Shown here piece by piece: positions 8,578 through 16,633 of a stretch of 64,000 bases of DNA. The notes beneath the pieces are model-generated. The model was not told the origin of the DNA. It worked only from the letters and a program-made list of their open reading frames with translations, and did no database searches. The position numbers and the translations under genes were made by a program. The first letter of the stretch is position 1. Each line of letters opens with the position of its first letter. Origin of the DNA: DASUCS01 sp041166745 (GTDB taxonomy: Bacteria > Actinomycetota > Acidimicrobiia > Acidimicrobiales > JACDCH01); NCBI GenBank assembly GCA_041166745.1, contig JBEEGH010000034.1, positions 124,001-188,000 of the forward strand, written 5' to 3'.

Positions 8578-9222
8578 ATGAAATTGGACGAACCTGTCAA
8601 GCGGTCCTACGACTCGTCTCGTCGCCGGGCGCAGGCGATGGAGAACCAGTCGGCCATCGCACGCGCCGCTCGGGACTTGTTCGTCGAGCAGGGCTACGGC
8701 CGCACCACCATCGCGGACGTCGCGCGAGTTGCCGGTGTCTCGGTGGAGACGATCTACGCCGCGTTCGGGAACAAGGCCACGCTGTTGCACAAGGCCTGGG
8801 ACATCACGGTCGGCGGCGACGACCAGGACGTCGTTTTCCACGAGCGGCCGGAGGTCATGGCGATCCGAAACGAGCCAGACCTGGCGAAGCGGCTCCGGCT
8901 GCACGCCGCGTTCTCGACAGAAACGGCGCGGCGGATCGCGCCGTTCCAGTTGATGGTGCAGTCCGCCGCCGGGGCCGACTCGGCCGTTGCCGACATGCTC
9001 GAGGAGATGGGCCGCCAGCGGCTGGTGGGCATGACGGTGATGGCGGGCGAGGCCGCCACGACCGGTCAGCTCGCGGTGTCCGAGGCGGAGTGTCGTGACG
9101 TGATCTGGTCGATGACCGACGGCATGTTGTGGCACCGGCTCGTGAACGAGCGGGGCTGGACCAACGAACGCTTCGCCGAATGGCTGGGGCAGCTGTGGAT
9201 TCAGCTCTTGGTACGGACGTGA
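8578..9222 (+). CDS. TetR/AcrR-family transcriptional regulator
   Basis: A 214-residue one-component regulator. The N-terminal helix-turn-helix spans about residues 20-65 (I-A-R-A-A-R-D-L-F-V-E-Q-G-Y-G-R-T-T-I-A-D-V-A, then V-S-V-E-T-I-Y-A-A-F-G-N-K). The C-terminal helical domain binds an unknown ligand. ATG 8578 was chosen because AGGATAGGTG precedes it; an upstream TTG at 8548 would fall inside the candidate operator. The gene is divergent from the methyltransferase and its stop is 3 bp from the convergent P450 stop. Confidence 0.85.
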   Translation: MKLDEPVKRSYDSSRRRAQAMENQSAIARAARDLFVEQGYGRTTIADVARVAGVSVETIYAAFGNKATLLHKAWDITVGGDDQDVVFHERPEVMAIRNEPDLAKRLRLHAAFSTETARRIAPFQLMVQSAAGADSAVADMLEEMGRQRLVGMTVMAGEAATTGQLAVSEAECRDVIWSMTDGMLWHRLVNERGWTNERFAEWLGQLWIQLLVRT

Positions 9223-9225
9223 TCG

Positions 9226-10473
9226 TCAACGTCGAGCACGGTGCATCCGAAGTGGCAGGTGGCGGATGCCGGAGTGGCGATTGCTGCGGGTCCATTCGAC
9301 GTCGCCCGCAAGCTCGATGTCGGTGAAACGATCGAGCAGCTCCTCGAACACCACGCGCATCTCCAGGCGGGCCAGGTTTGCGCCAAGGCAGTAGTGCACC
9401 CCGCGGCCAAGAGCGAGATGGGGATTCGGGTCTCTGCGAACGTCGAAGGTCGTCGGACGATCGAAGACCAGCTCGTCGCGGTTCGCTGACGCTTCCCAGA
9501 ACAGCACCTTGTCGCCGGGAGCGACGTCGTGGCCTCCGAGCAGCGCCGGTTGGGTGACGGTGCGCCGCTTCGCGGGCGACGGCGTCGTCCAGCGAAGTAT
9601 CTCCTCGATGGCCGTGTCGAGGAGGCCCAAGTCGGCTTGGAGATCGGCAAGTTGGGTGGGGCGTTCGAGGAGCGCGAGCACGCCCCCGGCGATCGCGTGA
9701 CGCGTGGTCTGCGCTCCCGCGGCGAACAACAGCGAGAAGAACGAGTACAGCTCGACATCGGTGAGCTGCGCGGGCTCGACCTCAGGCAGCGTCGCGTGCA
9801 CGACAACGGACAGCATGTCGTCGGTCGGTGCCGCTCGCTTGGCCGCGACCAACGCGACGCAGTAGTCGAGCATGGCCATGCCTGCCGCGGCTACATGCCC
9901 GTCGGCGGTCGGCCCGCTGTCGGCGAAGCCGACATCGCCCTCGCGAATGTCGAAGCCGGCGTCGAAGAACGCGCCGAGCTCGTGGCGGTCGTCCTCCGGA
10001 ACGCCGAGCAGGATGCAGATCGCCTGCATCGGCAGCTCGCTCGCGACGTCCACCACGAAGTCGAACGGCGCGTCGTCGTCGACCGCGTCGAGCAGCGCGA
10101 TCGTGCGCCGGCGCAGCTCATCCTCGAGACGGCCCACGGTGCGCGGCGTCAGGCCCGCGCTCACCAGCCGGCGGATACGCGCATGACGGGGATCATCCAT
10201 CATCGACAGCACCATGCCGGCGACCTCGAGGTCCTGCAGCAGGGTGCCGCCGTGTGGCCGCTCGCCGCCGCGCTCGGAGGAATAGGTGACCGCGTCGAGT
10301 TGCACCATCGCCGTTTCGGCGTACGTGGCCACGGACCAGAAGCCCTCGCCGCCTGGTGTGTGGGCCGTCGGCTCGTGCCAGTACACGGGAGCTTCTCGTC
10401 GGTGCTGCTCGAAGAGCCCGTGCGGGAACCCATGAGCGAAGTTGTCGAGGTCGGTGAGATCGATGTCGCTCAT
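9226..10473 (-). CDS. Cytochrome P450 with atypical I-helix
   Basis: A 415-residue soluble bacterial P450. The haem-binding loop is L-A-L-G-R-G-V-H-Y-C-L-G with Cys362 as thiolate ligand, where the usual first Phe is Leu. ExxR is E291-I-L-R294. The I-helix oxygen-activation motif is A-G-A-Q-T-T, with Gln255 where Asp or Glu is usual. Electrons would come from a ferredoxin/reductase pair not present nearby. GTG-rich upstream sequence gives two candidate starts: ATG 10473 (GGGGG before it) was chosen, ATG 10488 is possible. It lies downstream of azlCD on the same strand with a 79-bp gap. Confidence 0.87.
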   Translation of the reverse strand: MSDIDLTDLDNFAHGFPHGLFEQHRREAPVYWHEPTAHTPGGEGFWSVATYAETAMVQLDAVTYSSERGGERPHGGTLLQDLEVAGMVLSMMDDPRHARIRRLVSAGLTPRTVGRLEDELRRRTIALLDAVDDDAPFDFVVDVASELPMQAICILLGVPEDDRHELGAFFDAGFDIREGDVGFADSGPTADGHVAAAGMAMLDYCVALVAAKRAAPTDDMLSVVVHATLPEVEPAQLTDVELYSFFSLLFAAGAQTTRHAIAGGVLALLERPTQLADLQADLGLLDTAIEEILRWTTPSPAKRRTVTQPALLGGHDVAPGDKVLFWEASANRDELVFDRPTTFDVRRDPNPHLALGRGVHYCLGANLARLEMRVVFEELLDRFTDIELAGDVEWTRSNRHSGIRHLPLRMHRARR

Positions 10474-10552
10474 CACCCCCGCGGTCATCGAGCAACTGCC
10501 TAGCAGTTCGCACGAGAGCGGGCCTCGCCGCTCGAAAACGAACGAAATGCGG

Positions 10553-10864
10553 CTACAGGTGGCGCAGCCCGAAGAGCACGGCCATGCCGACCACGAGGGT
10601 GAGCGTGGTGCTGCGCGTGCGCCAGAACACCAGCGCCGCGACGACACCGGCAGCCAACTCGGGTTGCCAAAGGTCGAGGTGATCGCGGGGCCGAAGGAGG
10701 TCAGGCACAACGATCGAAGCCAGCGCGGCCGGAGGGATCTGGCGCAGCACGCGTTGCACCGACGTCGGTACGTCGGCCATCCGTGGCGCGACCACGAGAA
10801 ACGCCGCGCGCATCGAGAAGGTCCCGACCGCAGCAAGAACGATGGCCACCCACGAAGCACTCAT
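10553..10864 (-). CDS. azlD: AzlD-family branched-chain amino acid exporter, small subunit
   Basis: A 103-residue membrane protein with about four hydrophobic segments. R-A-A-F near residue 19 and the L-x-x-I-P-P-A-A-L-A-S-I element are characteristic of the AzlD/YgaH small subunit. Its ATG overlaps the azlC stop by 4 bp (ATGA), so the two are translationally coupled. AzlC and AzlD together are known to export branched-chain amino acids or related compounds. Confidence 0.88.
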   Translation of the reverse strand: MSASWVAIVLAAVGTFSMRAAFLVVAPRMADVPTSVQRVLRQIPPAALASIVVPDLLRPRDHLDLWQPELAAGVVAALVFWRTRSTTLTLVVGMAVLFGLRHL

Positions 10865-11592
10865 CCCGAGGCTTCCGTCGCGGGGTCGGTCGAGGCGGGG
10901 GGCCAGCGCAGTTCGGCCAGGGTGCCCGCGACGATGCCGCTCGCCGCGCCGACCATGAGCGAGAGCTTGCCGGCGCCGGCCTCGGCCGCGACGACGGCGG
11001 CGATCCCGCCGACGGCCGCCGCGATCGCGGATGGCCGTCCGGTGATCGCCGGCACGAGGAGCACGAGGAAGACGAGCGGCACCGCAAATTCCAGCGGCAG
11101 GTCATCGGGCACCGTGGCGCCGATCAGCACGCCCACGATCGTGCTGAGCTGCCATGAACCCCACAGCAACAGCGCCGCGCCGAGGAAGTAGGGAACCCGT
11201 CGGCGCGGATCGTCATTCGAACCCCACCGGCCGATGCATACGGCATAGGCCTGGTCGGTGAGCAGATACGCCATGAACAACCTCGTGCGGAGACGCTCGC
11301 GGGCCACATGCGGTGCGAGCGACGCGGAGTAGAGCAACAGGCGCAGGTTGATGGTCCACGCGGCCATGGCGGCGATGAAGGCGGAGCCTCCGGAACCGAG
11401 CACGTCGATCGCGGCCAGCTGCGACGCGCCGGCGAACACGATGATGGAGAAGCCCACCGCCACCGCGCCGCCGAGGCCGTGGGTCACGGGAGTCGCGCCT
11501 GCCACCAAGCCGAACGGCACCACGCCCACGAGCATCGGCGCTACCGCACGGGCACCAGCACGAAGGTCATCTCGGACGGTGGAAGCGGACAT
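10861..11592 (-). CDS. azlC: AzlC-family branched-chain amino acid exporter, large subunit
   Basis: A 243-residue inner-membrane protein with about six to eight segments. F-G-L-V-A-G, V-F-A-G-A-S-Q and W-T-I-N-L-R-L-L-L-Y-S-A-S-L are AzlC/YgaZ hallmarks. It forms the exporter with the overlapping azlD. ATG 11592 has AGGA seven bases upstream; GTG 11595 is also in frame. The gene is divergent from an esterase, and a large palindrome lies between them that may regulate both. Confidence 0.88.
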   Translation of the reverse strand: MSASTVRDDLRAGARAVAPMLVGVVPFGLVAGATPVTHGLGGAVAVGFSIIVFAGASQLAAIDVLGSGGSAFIAAMAAWTINLRLLLYSASLAPHVARERLRTRLFMAYLLTDQAYAVCIGRWGSNDDPRRRVPYFLGAALLLWGSWQLSTIVGVLIGATVPDDLPLEFAVPLVFLVLLVPAITGRPSAIAAAVGGIAAVVAAEAGAGKLSLMVGAASGIVAGTLAELRWPPASTDPATEASG

Positions 11593-11597
11593 CACCC

Positions 11598-11657
11598 GAT
11601 CCTGCCGTAGCCGGCGCGCTCCATCGACGATGTATTCGCATCGTCGGTGGCAGGATC
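11598..11657. promoter_or_regulatory. Nested palindrome between azlC and the esterase
   Basis: An inner inverted repeat (CCATCGACGATG at 11621-11632, CATCGTCGGTGG at 11639-11650, 11 of 12 pairs, 6-nt loop) sits inside an outer perfect repeat (GATCCTGCC at 11598-11606, GGCAGGATC at 11649-11657). The outer arms carry the AGGA ribosome-binding sites of both divergent genes. The inner repeat may be a DNA operator, or an RNA hairpin in front of the esterase start. Confidence 0.5.
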
Positions 11658-11662
11658 GCCGG

Positions 11663-12613
11663 ATGGCCTACGCATACGACCCAGAGCTGGCGCCCCTCGT
11701 CGACACTCTCCCCGCGGTGTCGCTCGACGACGTCGGGGCGGCGCGCGAGATGTTGTTGCAACTCGTCACGCCGATGAACGAACACGTCGACCTCACTGGC
11801 GTCACTGTCCTCGACCACTATGCGCCAGGTCCAGACGGTGCGCCCGACGTGCTGGTCCGCATCTACGTCGCGGAGGGAGACTCCCCCGCGGCCGGGCGTC
11901 CCGCGCTGCTCGACATCCATGGTGGTGGGTTCGTTGTCGGCTCGATCGAGATGGAGCACGCGTTCGCTGCTCACTTCGCGCGCGAGCTGGGTGCCGTCGT
12001 CGCCGTCGTCGACTACCGCCTCGCGCCCGAGCATCCGTTCCCCGCGGGCATCGAGGATTGCTACGCCGCGCTCGCATGGCTGCACGCAAACGCGCCCCAG
12101 CTCGGGATCGACCCAAATCGCATCGCGGTCGGCGGGCAGAGCGCCGGCGGCGGGCTCACCGCCGGCACCGTGCTCCTCGCGCGCGATCGCGGCGGGCCGC
12201 CCGTGTGCTTCCAGTTCCTCGGGATACCCGAGCTCGATCACCGGCTCGACACCACGAGCATGCGCACTTTCGTCGACACCCCGATGTGGCATCGCGGGAG
12301 CGCGATCAAGAGTTGGGCGATGTACCTCGGTCCAGACCACGACGGTGAGGTGTCGCAGTACGCGTCACCTTCGTTGGCCGCCGATCTCCGCGGGCTCCCT
12401 CCTGCGTACGTCACCACGATGGAGTTCGACCCGCTGCGCGACGAAGGGATCCTCTACGCATTGCGGTTGCTCGAGGCCGGCGTGAACGTGGAACTGCACA
12501 ACTTCCCCGGCACCTTCCACGGCTCCGCGTTGATCCCGTTCGTCGCGGTGTCGCGGCGGGCGAGCGAAGAACTGTTGGTCGCGCTTCGCCGCGGGCTCGA
12601 GCTGAACGAATAG
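11663..12613 (+). CDS. HSL-type (family IV) alpha/beta hydrolase, esterase/lipase
   Basis: A 316-residue protein of the hormone-sensitive-lipase-like family. The oxyanion-hole motif HGGG is at residues 86-89, followed by V-V-D-Y-R-L-A-P-E-H-P-F-P-A-G, a strong family marker. The nucleophile elbow is G-Q-S-A-G with Ser160. The acid is in F-D-P-L-R-D-E-G and the base His in F-P-G-T-F-H-G. It should hydrolyse short to medium acyl esters in the cytoplasm. The ATG at 11663 has AGGA eight bases upstream within the palindrome arm. It is convergent with catalase. Confidence 0.9.
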   Translation: MAYAYDPELAPLVDTLPAVSLDDVGAAREMLLQLVTPMNEHVDLTGVTVLDHYAPGPDGAPDVLVRIYVAEGDSPAAGRPALLDIHGGGFVVGSIEMEHAFAAHFARELGAVVAVVDYRLAPEHPFPAGIEDCYAALAWLHANAPQLGIDPNRIAVGGQSAGGGLTAGTVLLARDRGGPPVCFQFLGIPELDHRLDTTSMRTFVDTPMWHRGSAIKSWAMYLGPDHDGEVSQYASPSLAADLRGLPPAYVTTMEFDPLRDEGILYALRLLEAGVNVELHNFPGTFHGSALIPFVAVSRRASEELLVALRRGLELNE

Positions 12614-12618
12614 CCGAG

Positions 12619-14079
12619 CTACTGCGGTCGTGCGGTCACTCCTTGGGCGATGCGGTCGCCGGTCTCCTTGTCGATGTTGCGCCAGTACTCGAAGGCTCGC
12701 TCCAACACCGGCTGGGAGACGCCGTCGCTGAGGTGGCCGACGACGTTGGACACGAGCCGATCACGTTGGGCATCGTCCATGACCTCGCGCACGAGCGTGC
12801 CCGGCTGACCCCAGTCGTCGTCGTCGGCACGAAGGGTGTACGCGGCATGGATGAACTCGCCGTCGGCCTCCCACTTCTCCACGTACGGGTAACGAACCGG
12901 GTCGGCCGCCGGGCCGCCATAGGAGTTGGGCGCGTACACCGGGTCGGACACGTTGTGGACGCGCATGGCGCCGTCCTTGCTGTAGCTGTGCACGGGTGAC
13001 TTGGGTGCGTTGACGGGGATCTGCTTGTAGTTGACCCCCATGCGATGCCGGTGCGCATCGGCGTAGGAGAAGACGCGCGCCAACAGCATCTTGTCCGGGC
13101 TGACACCGATGCCCGGCACGAGGTTGTTCGGCTCGAACGCGGCCTGCTCGATCTCGGTGTGGAAGTCGGTCGGGTTGCGGTCCAGCGTCAACCGCCCGAC
13201 GTCGTGCAACGGGTAGTCGCCGTGCGGCCACACCTTGGTCAGGTCGAACGGGTTGAACCGATAGGTCCTGGCTTCTTCGAAGGGCATGATCTGCACCTTC
13301 AGCGTCCACGTCGGGTGGTCGCCGCGCTTGATCGCGTCGAACAGATCGCGCCTGTGATAGTCGCCGTCCTCGCCGGCGATGCGGTCGCCGTCGGCCTGCG
13401 TGAGGAAGTCGATGCCCTGGTCGGTCTTGAAGTGGTACTTGACCCAGAACCGATCACCGGTGGCACTGACCCACATGTAGGTGTGGCTGGAGTAGCCGTT
13501 CATGTTGCGCCACGTCTTGGGAATCCCGCGGTCGCCCATCAGGTAGGTCACCTGGTGCGCGGATTCCGGCGACAGCGTCCAGAAGTCCCATTGCATGTCG
13601 TGGTCGCGCATGTCGGAGTCGGCGCGGCGCTTCTGCGAGCGGATGAAATGCTGGAACTTCAACGGATCACGCACGAAGAACACCGGGGTGTTGTTGCCGA
13701 CCATGTCGTAGTTGCCTTCGGACGTGTAGAACTTCAGCGCGAAACCGCGTGGATCTCGCCAGGTATCGGGGCTGCCGCGCTCACCGGCCACGGTCGAGAA
13801 ACGAATGAGCGTGTCGGTCTTCGTGCCGGGCTGGAAGACCGCCGCCTTCGTGTACTGGCTGACGTCCTGCGTCACTTCGAAATGACCGAACGCACCGGCG
13901 CCCTTCGCGTGCGGCTGGCGTTCCGGGATGCGCTCCCGGTTGAAGTTCGCCATCTGCTCGATGAGGTAGTGGTCCTGCAGCAGGATCGGGCCATCGGGCC
14001 CGACCGTGAGCGAGTGCTCGTCGCTCGGAACCGGGATACCGGCATCAGTCGTCGTCGGTTCCCTGGTCTCGTTCGCCAT
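12619..14079 (-). CDS. Monofunctional haem catalase (small-subunit clade)
   Basis: A 486-residue catalase of normal small-subunit length. The active-site stretch R-I-P-E-R-Q-P-H-A-K-G-A-G-A-F-G has the distal His57, and the distal Asn is in Y-D-M-V-G-N-N-T-P. The proximal haem-ligand signature R-V-F-S-Y-A-D-A-H-R-H-R provides Tyr339. It dismutates hydrogen peroxide in the cytoplasm. The frame stays open far upstream, but the family begins near the ATG at 14079, which has GGAGGCGACG before it. No adjacent peroxide regulator (OxyR or FurA) is seen. Confidence 0.95.
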   Translation of the reverse strand: MANETREPTTTDAGIPVPSDEHSLTVGPDGPILLQDHYLIEQMANFNRERIPERQPHAKGAGAFGHFEVTQDVSQYTKAAVFQPGTKTDTLIRFSTVAGERGSPDTWRDPRGFALKFYTSEGNYDMVGNNTPVFFVRDPLKFQHFIRSQKRRADSDMRDHDMQWDFWTLSPESAHQVTYLMGDRGIPKTWRNMNGYSSHTYMWVSATGDRFWVKYHFKTDQGIDFLTQADGDRIAGEDGDYHRRDLFDAIKRGDHPTWTLKVQIMPFEEARTYRFNPFDLTKVWPHGDYPLHDVGRLTLDRNPTDFHTEIEQAAFEPNNLVPGIGVSPDKMLLARVFSYADAHRHRMGVNYKQIPVNAPKSPVHSYSKDGAMRVHNVSDPVYAPNSYGGPAADPVRYPYVEKWEADGEFIHAAYTLRADDDDWGQPGTLVREVMDDAQRDRLVSNVVGHLSDGVSQPVLERAFEYWRNIDKETGDRIAQGVTARPQ

Positions 14080-14184
14080 GGTCGTCGCCTCCGGTTGCTC
14101 GTTCCGTGCCGCCAGCCACGGTAGGCCGACCCTGCTCGACCTCCTACCCGCCCACTCGATACCGGAGTCGGTAAGTTTCGTCCG

Positions 14185-15180
14185 ATGCGACGGGCGGTGT
14201 GGACCGACACGGGGCTCGACATGATCGACGACGAGCCCGGCCCGCTCGAGCCTGGCTGGGCCCGGATGAACGTCGAGGCCTGCGGCATCTGTGGGTCCGA
14301 TCTGCATTTCTGGCACGGCGCGATTCCTCGGCCGATCGGTACGTCGCCCGGCCACGAGTTCGTCGGTACGGTGCTCGACGGTCCCGCCGGGCTGGCCGAC
14401 GTTCGGTATGCGGTGTCGCCGAATGTCTCGTGCGGACGATGTGAGTTCTGCACCACGGGGTGCACGAATCTGTGCCGCCGCGGCGGCTACGGCCTGGGGC
14501 TCGGACGCAACGGCGGGCTCGCCGATCTCGCCGATGCGCCTTTGGCGAACCTCGCGCCGATCCCCGACGGTGTTGACGCGGTCACCGCATCGCTGACCGA
14601 GCCGCTGGCCGTCGCGGTACGCGGGGTTGGTCTGGCCGACCTCAGACCGGACAGCACCGTGCTCGTACTCGGTGCAGGCACCATCGGTCTCTGCGCCGCG
14701 CTCGTTGCGCGCGATCGCGCGGCGACAGTGGCGATCGCGGCACGGCATCCACACCAACGAGCGGCTGCGGATCGGCTGGGTGTCACGGTGATCGAGGAAG
14801 ACGCGGTGCTCGCCTGGACGAAGGAGCACCGGCCCGACGTCGTGATCGAGAGCGTCGGGGGTGACGCGAGCACCGTCGACCAAGCCATTCGTGGCGTGCG
14901 CCGCGGCGGCTGCATTGTCGTGCTCGGATCATTCAACGCTCCGAGGGCGGTCGATCTGCAGACGCTGATGATGAAGGAAGTCGCGCTCGTCGGATCGTTC
15001 TGTTATGGCACCGGTGACCGCGAGGCCGAGTTCACCACCGCGGCGCGCCTCACCGGCCGTTGGCGCGACGAGCTGAGTGCACTGACGACACATCAGTTCC
15101 GGTTGGACGACGTGACGAACGCGTTCGAGACCGCCGGCGACAAGACAACGGGAGCGATCAAGGTGACGCTCACGCCGTAG
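14185..15180 (+). CDS. Zinc-dependent medium-chain alcohol/polyol dehydrogenase
   Basis: A 331-residue MDR protein. The catalytic zinc site is in A-C-G-I-C-G-S-D-L-H and G-H-E-F-V-G. The structural zinc site has four Cys in C-G-R-C-E-F-C-T-T-G-C-T-N-L-C. The Rossmann motif is V-L-G-A-G-T-I-G. This resembles threonine, sorbitol and related secondary-alcohol dehydrogenases. ATG 14185 lies within the gap divergent from catalase. The substrate and the choice of NAD or NADP are not readable. Confidence 0.87.
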   Translation: MRRAVWTDTGLDMIDDEPGPLEPGWARMNVEACGICGSDLHFWHGAIPRPIGTSPGHEFVGTVLDGPAGLADVRYAVSPNVSCGRCEFCTTGCTNLCRRGGYGLGLGRNGGLADLADAPLANLAPIPDGVDAVTASLTEPLAVAVRGVGLADLRPDSTVLVLGAGTIGLCAALVARDRAATVAIAARHPHQRAAADRLGVTVIEEDAVLAWTKEHRPDVVIESVGGDASTVDQAIRGVRRGGCIVVLGSFNAPRAVDLQTLMMKEVALVGSFCYGTGDREAEFTTAARLTGRWRDELSALTTHQFRLDDVTNAFETAGDKTTGAIKVTLTP

Positions 15181-15200
15181 CCGAGGATGTACCCGTCACG

Positions 15201-15932
15201 TCAGGGCCGGACCTCGCCGACGAGTACGTCGAGGTCGCGATTCGCGTAGCGGTTGTGCTCCCACTCCTCGCCGAGCACGACGTGAATACACGACATGACC
15301 GACGTCGTGCCGCCGTTCGGTGAAGCAACCGTGCGCCTCAGGTCGTCGTGGGCCGCGGTGCGCAACAGCTCGGCGACCCGCACCACCCGCTCACGACGAA
15401 GGTCGAGGACCTCGTCCAGGGAGGGTCGGGCGTCCACGTCGAGCGCGGCCAACTCTTTTTCGTCGGCACCGTCGTGCGGGTAGCCGAGGGGATGGAAGTG
15501 GTTCGGATCACCGAACACGGGCCCGGTGATCCAGCGATCGGTCGCGAACACGAGATGGCGCAACGTCTGAAGGAACGAGAACTCGCCGTCGACCGATTCG
15601 TCCAAGGCCGCCTCAGGCAGTGCACGCGCCCGATCCACCGTGGCGCGCGCCTGCTCGTCGATCATCGCCCACGCGGCGCGCAGGCCGTCGACATCGGTGG
15701 CCGAGAGCATCCGACGCTCGGGGTGGCGCTTGTCGAGCTCGTTGCGGACGAACGCGCTCACGTCAACATCGTTCACCTTCAACGTGCCGATGAGGCCCGA
15801 GATCTCGACGTTGTTCACCCAGGTATCGGTGATCTTCACGTTTTGCAACAGCACACCGTGCCAACGCGAACCGGACAGATTCACGCGCCAGAAGCGCGAT
15901 CCTTGGAGATCGTCGTCGGTGAACTCGACCAC
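15201..15932 (-). CDS. DinB-like protein with pentapeptide-like N-terminus
   Basis: A 243-residue protein in two parts. Residues 1-60 have a pentapeptide-repeat-like pattern (D-L-Q-G-S-R-F, V-N-L-S-G-S-R, G-V-L-L-Q-N-V). Residues of about 75-240 are a four-helix DinB-type bundle with metal-ligand-type histidines (L-R-H-L-V-F-A-T-D-R-W, then H-V-V-L-G-E-E-W-E-H-N-R-Y). DinB proteins are metal-binding and often thiol-linked enzymes of detoxification. The start is GTG at 15932. It runs in the same direction as the RibD-like gene, 18 bp downstream of it. Confidence 0.75.
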   Translation of the reverse strand: MVEFTDDDLQGSRFWRVNLSGSRWHGVLLQNVKITDTWVNNVEISGLIGTLKVNDVDVSAFVRNELDKRHPERRMLSATDVDGLRAAWAMIDEQARATVDRARALPEAALDESVDGEFSFLQTLRHLVFATDRWITGPVFGDPNHFHPLGYPHDGADEKELAALDVDARPSLDEVLDLRRERVVRVAELLRTAAHDDLRRTVASPNGGTTSVMSCIHVVLGEEWEHNRYANRDLDVLVGEVRP

Positions 15933-15950
15933 GCGCGCATGTCTACAGCC

Positions 15951-16544
15951 TTACGACGAGCTCGGTCGGTAGGTGCAGATGTGAACACCGGTGCTGCTCG
16001 TCGACGTGGAGACGAGCTCCAGCGGCCTCGACCGCCCGTCGTCGGGGAACAGGCGCTTACCGCCACCGAGCACGATGGGTTCGATCATGAGGCGGTACTC
16101 GTCGACGAGGTCGTTCTCGATCATCGTTCGGACGAGTGTCGGGCTTCCCATGATCTGCAGACCGCCGCCCTCCTTCGCCCGGAGGTTCCGCACGGCCCCC
16201 ACGACATCGTCGGCCGGCAGCAGCGTCGAGTTCGACCAATGGAGGTCGTCTTGGGTCAGCGTGCGCGAAGCGACGTACTTCGGAATCGCGTTCATCTGGT
16301 CGGCGAACGGATCGCCGGCCCGGCCCGGCCACGCCGCCGCCATCGTCTGCCACGTCCGCCGTCCGAACAGCAGAGCCTCCGTGCCCTCCATCACCTCAGC
16401 GATGGCCGGTCCCATCGTGTCCACGTCGAAGTACGGCATCGACCAACCGCCGTTGGCGAAACCGCCGTCGGTGTCCTCCTCGGCTCCTCCGGGCGCCTGG
16501 ACGACGCCGTCCAAGCTCATGAAGTCGCTGACCACGATCCGCAT
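15951..16544 (-). CDS. RibD C-terminal-domain / dihydrofolate-reductase-fold protein
   Basis: A 197-residue protein of the RibD_C family (dihydrofolate reductase fold), the NADPH-dependent reductase domain found in riboflavin synthesis and many stand-alone actinobacterial proteins. It has M-S-L-D-G-V-V near the N-terminus, L-L-F-G-R-R-T-W-Q, I-M-G-S-P-T-L-V and a P-I-V-L-G-G-G-K-R-L-F strand. The ATG at 16544 follows GAGGGAGAG. No other riboflavin gene is nearby, so it is more likely a general reductase than a riboflavin enzyme. Confidence 0.82.
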   Translation of the reverse strand: MRIVVSDFMSLDGVVQAPGGAEEDTDGGFANGGWSMPYFDVDTMGPAIAEVMEGTEALLFGRRTWQTMAAAWPGRAGDPFADQMNAIPKYVASRTLTQDDLHWSNSTLLPADDVVGAVRNLRAKEGGGLQIMGSPTLVRTMIENDLVDEYRLMIEPIVLGGGKRLFPDDGRSRPLELVSTSTSSTGVHICTYRPSSS

Positions 16545-16633
16545 CGGTCTCTCCCTCGTCGTCTTCCACCACTGTGACGATCATTCCCGACCGAACTCAT
16601 CGGCGCGAGACGAGTGGCGCGCGCCGCCTCGGG

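Noticed and set aside
13045..14124. 359-codon open frame on the plus strand
   Set aside because: Antisense to catalase, which has all its active-site motifs.
14080..14883. N-terminal extension of the catalase frame
   Set aside because: Catalases of this clade start near 14079, a ribosome-binding site is there, and the extension overlaps the divergent alcohol dehydrogenase.
15348..16577. 409-codon open frame on the plus strand
   Set aside because: Runs antisense across both the DinB-like and RibD-like genes, both of which have credible motifs and ribosome-binding sites.
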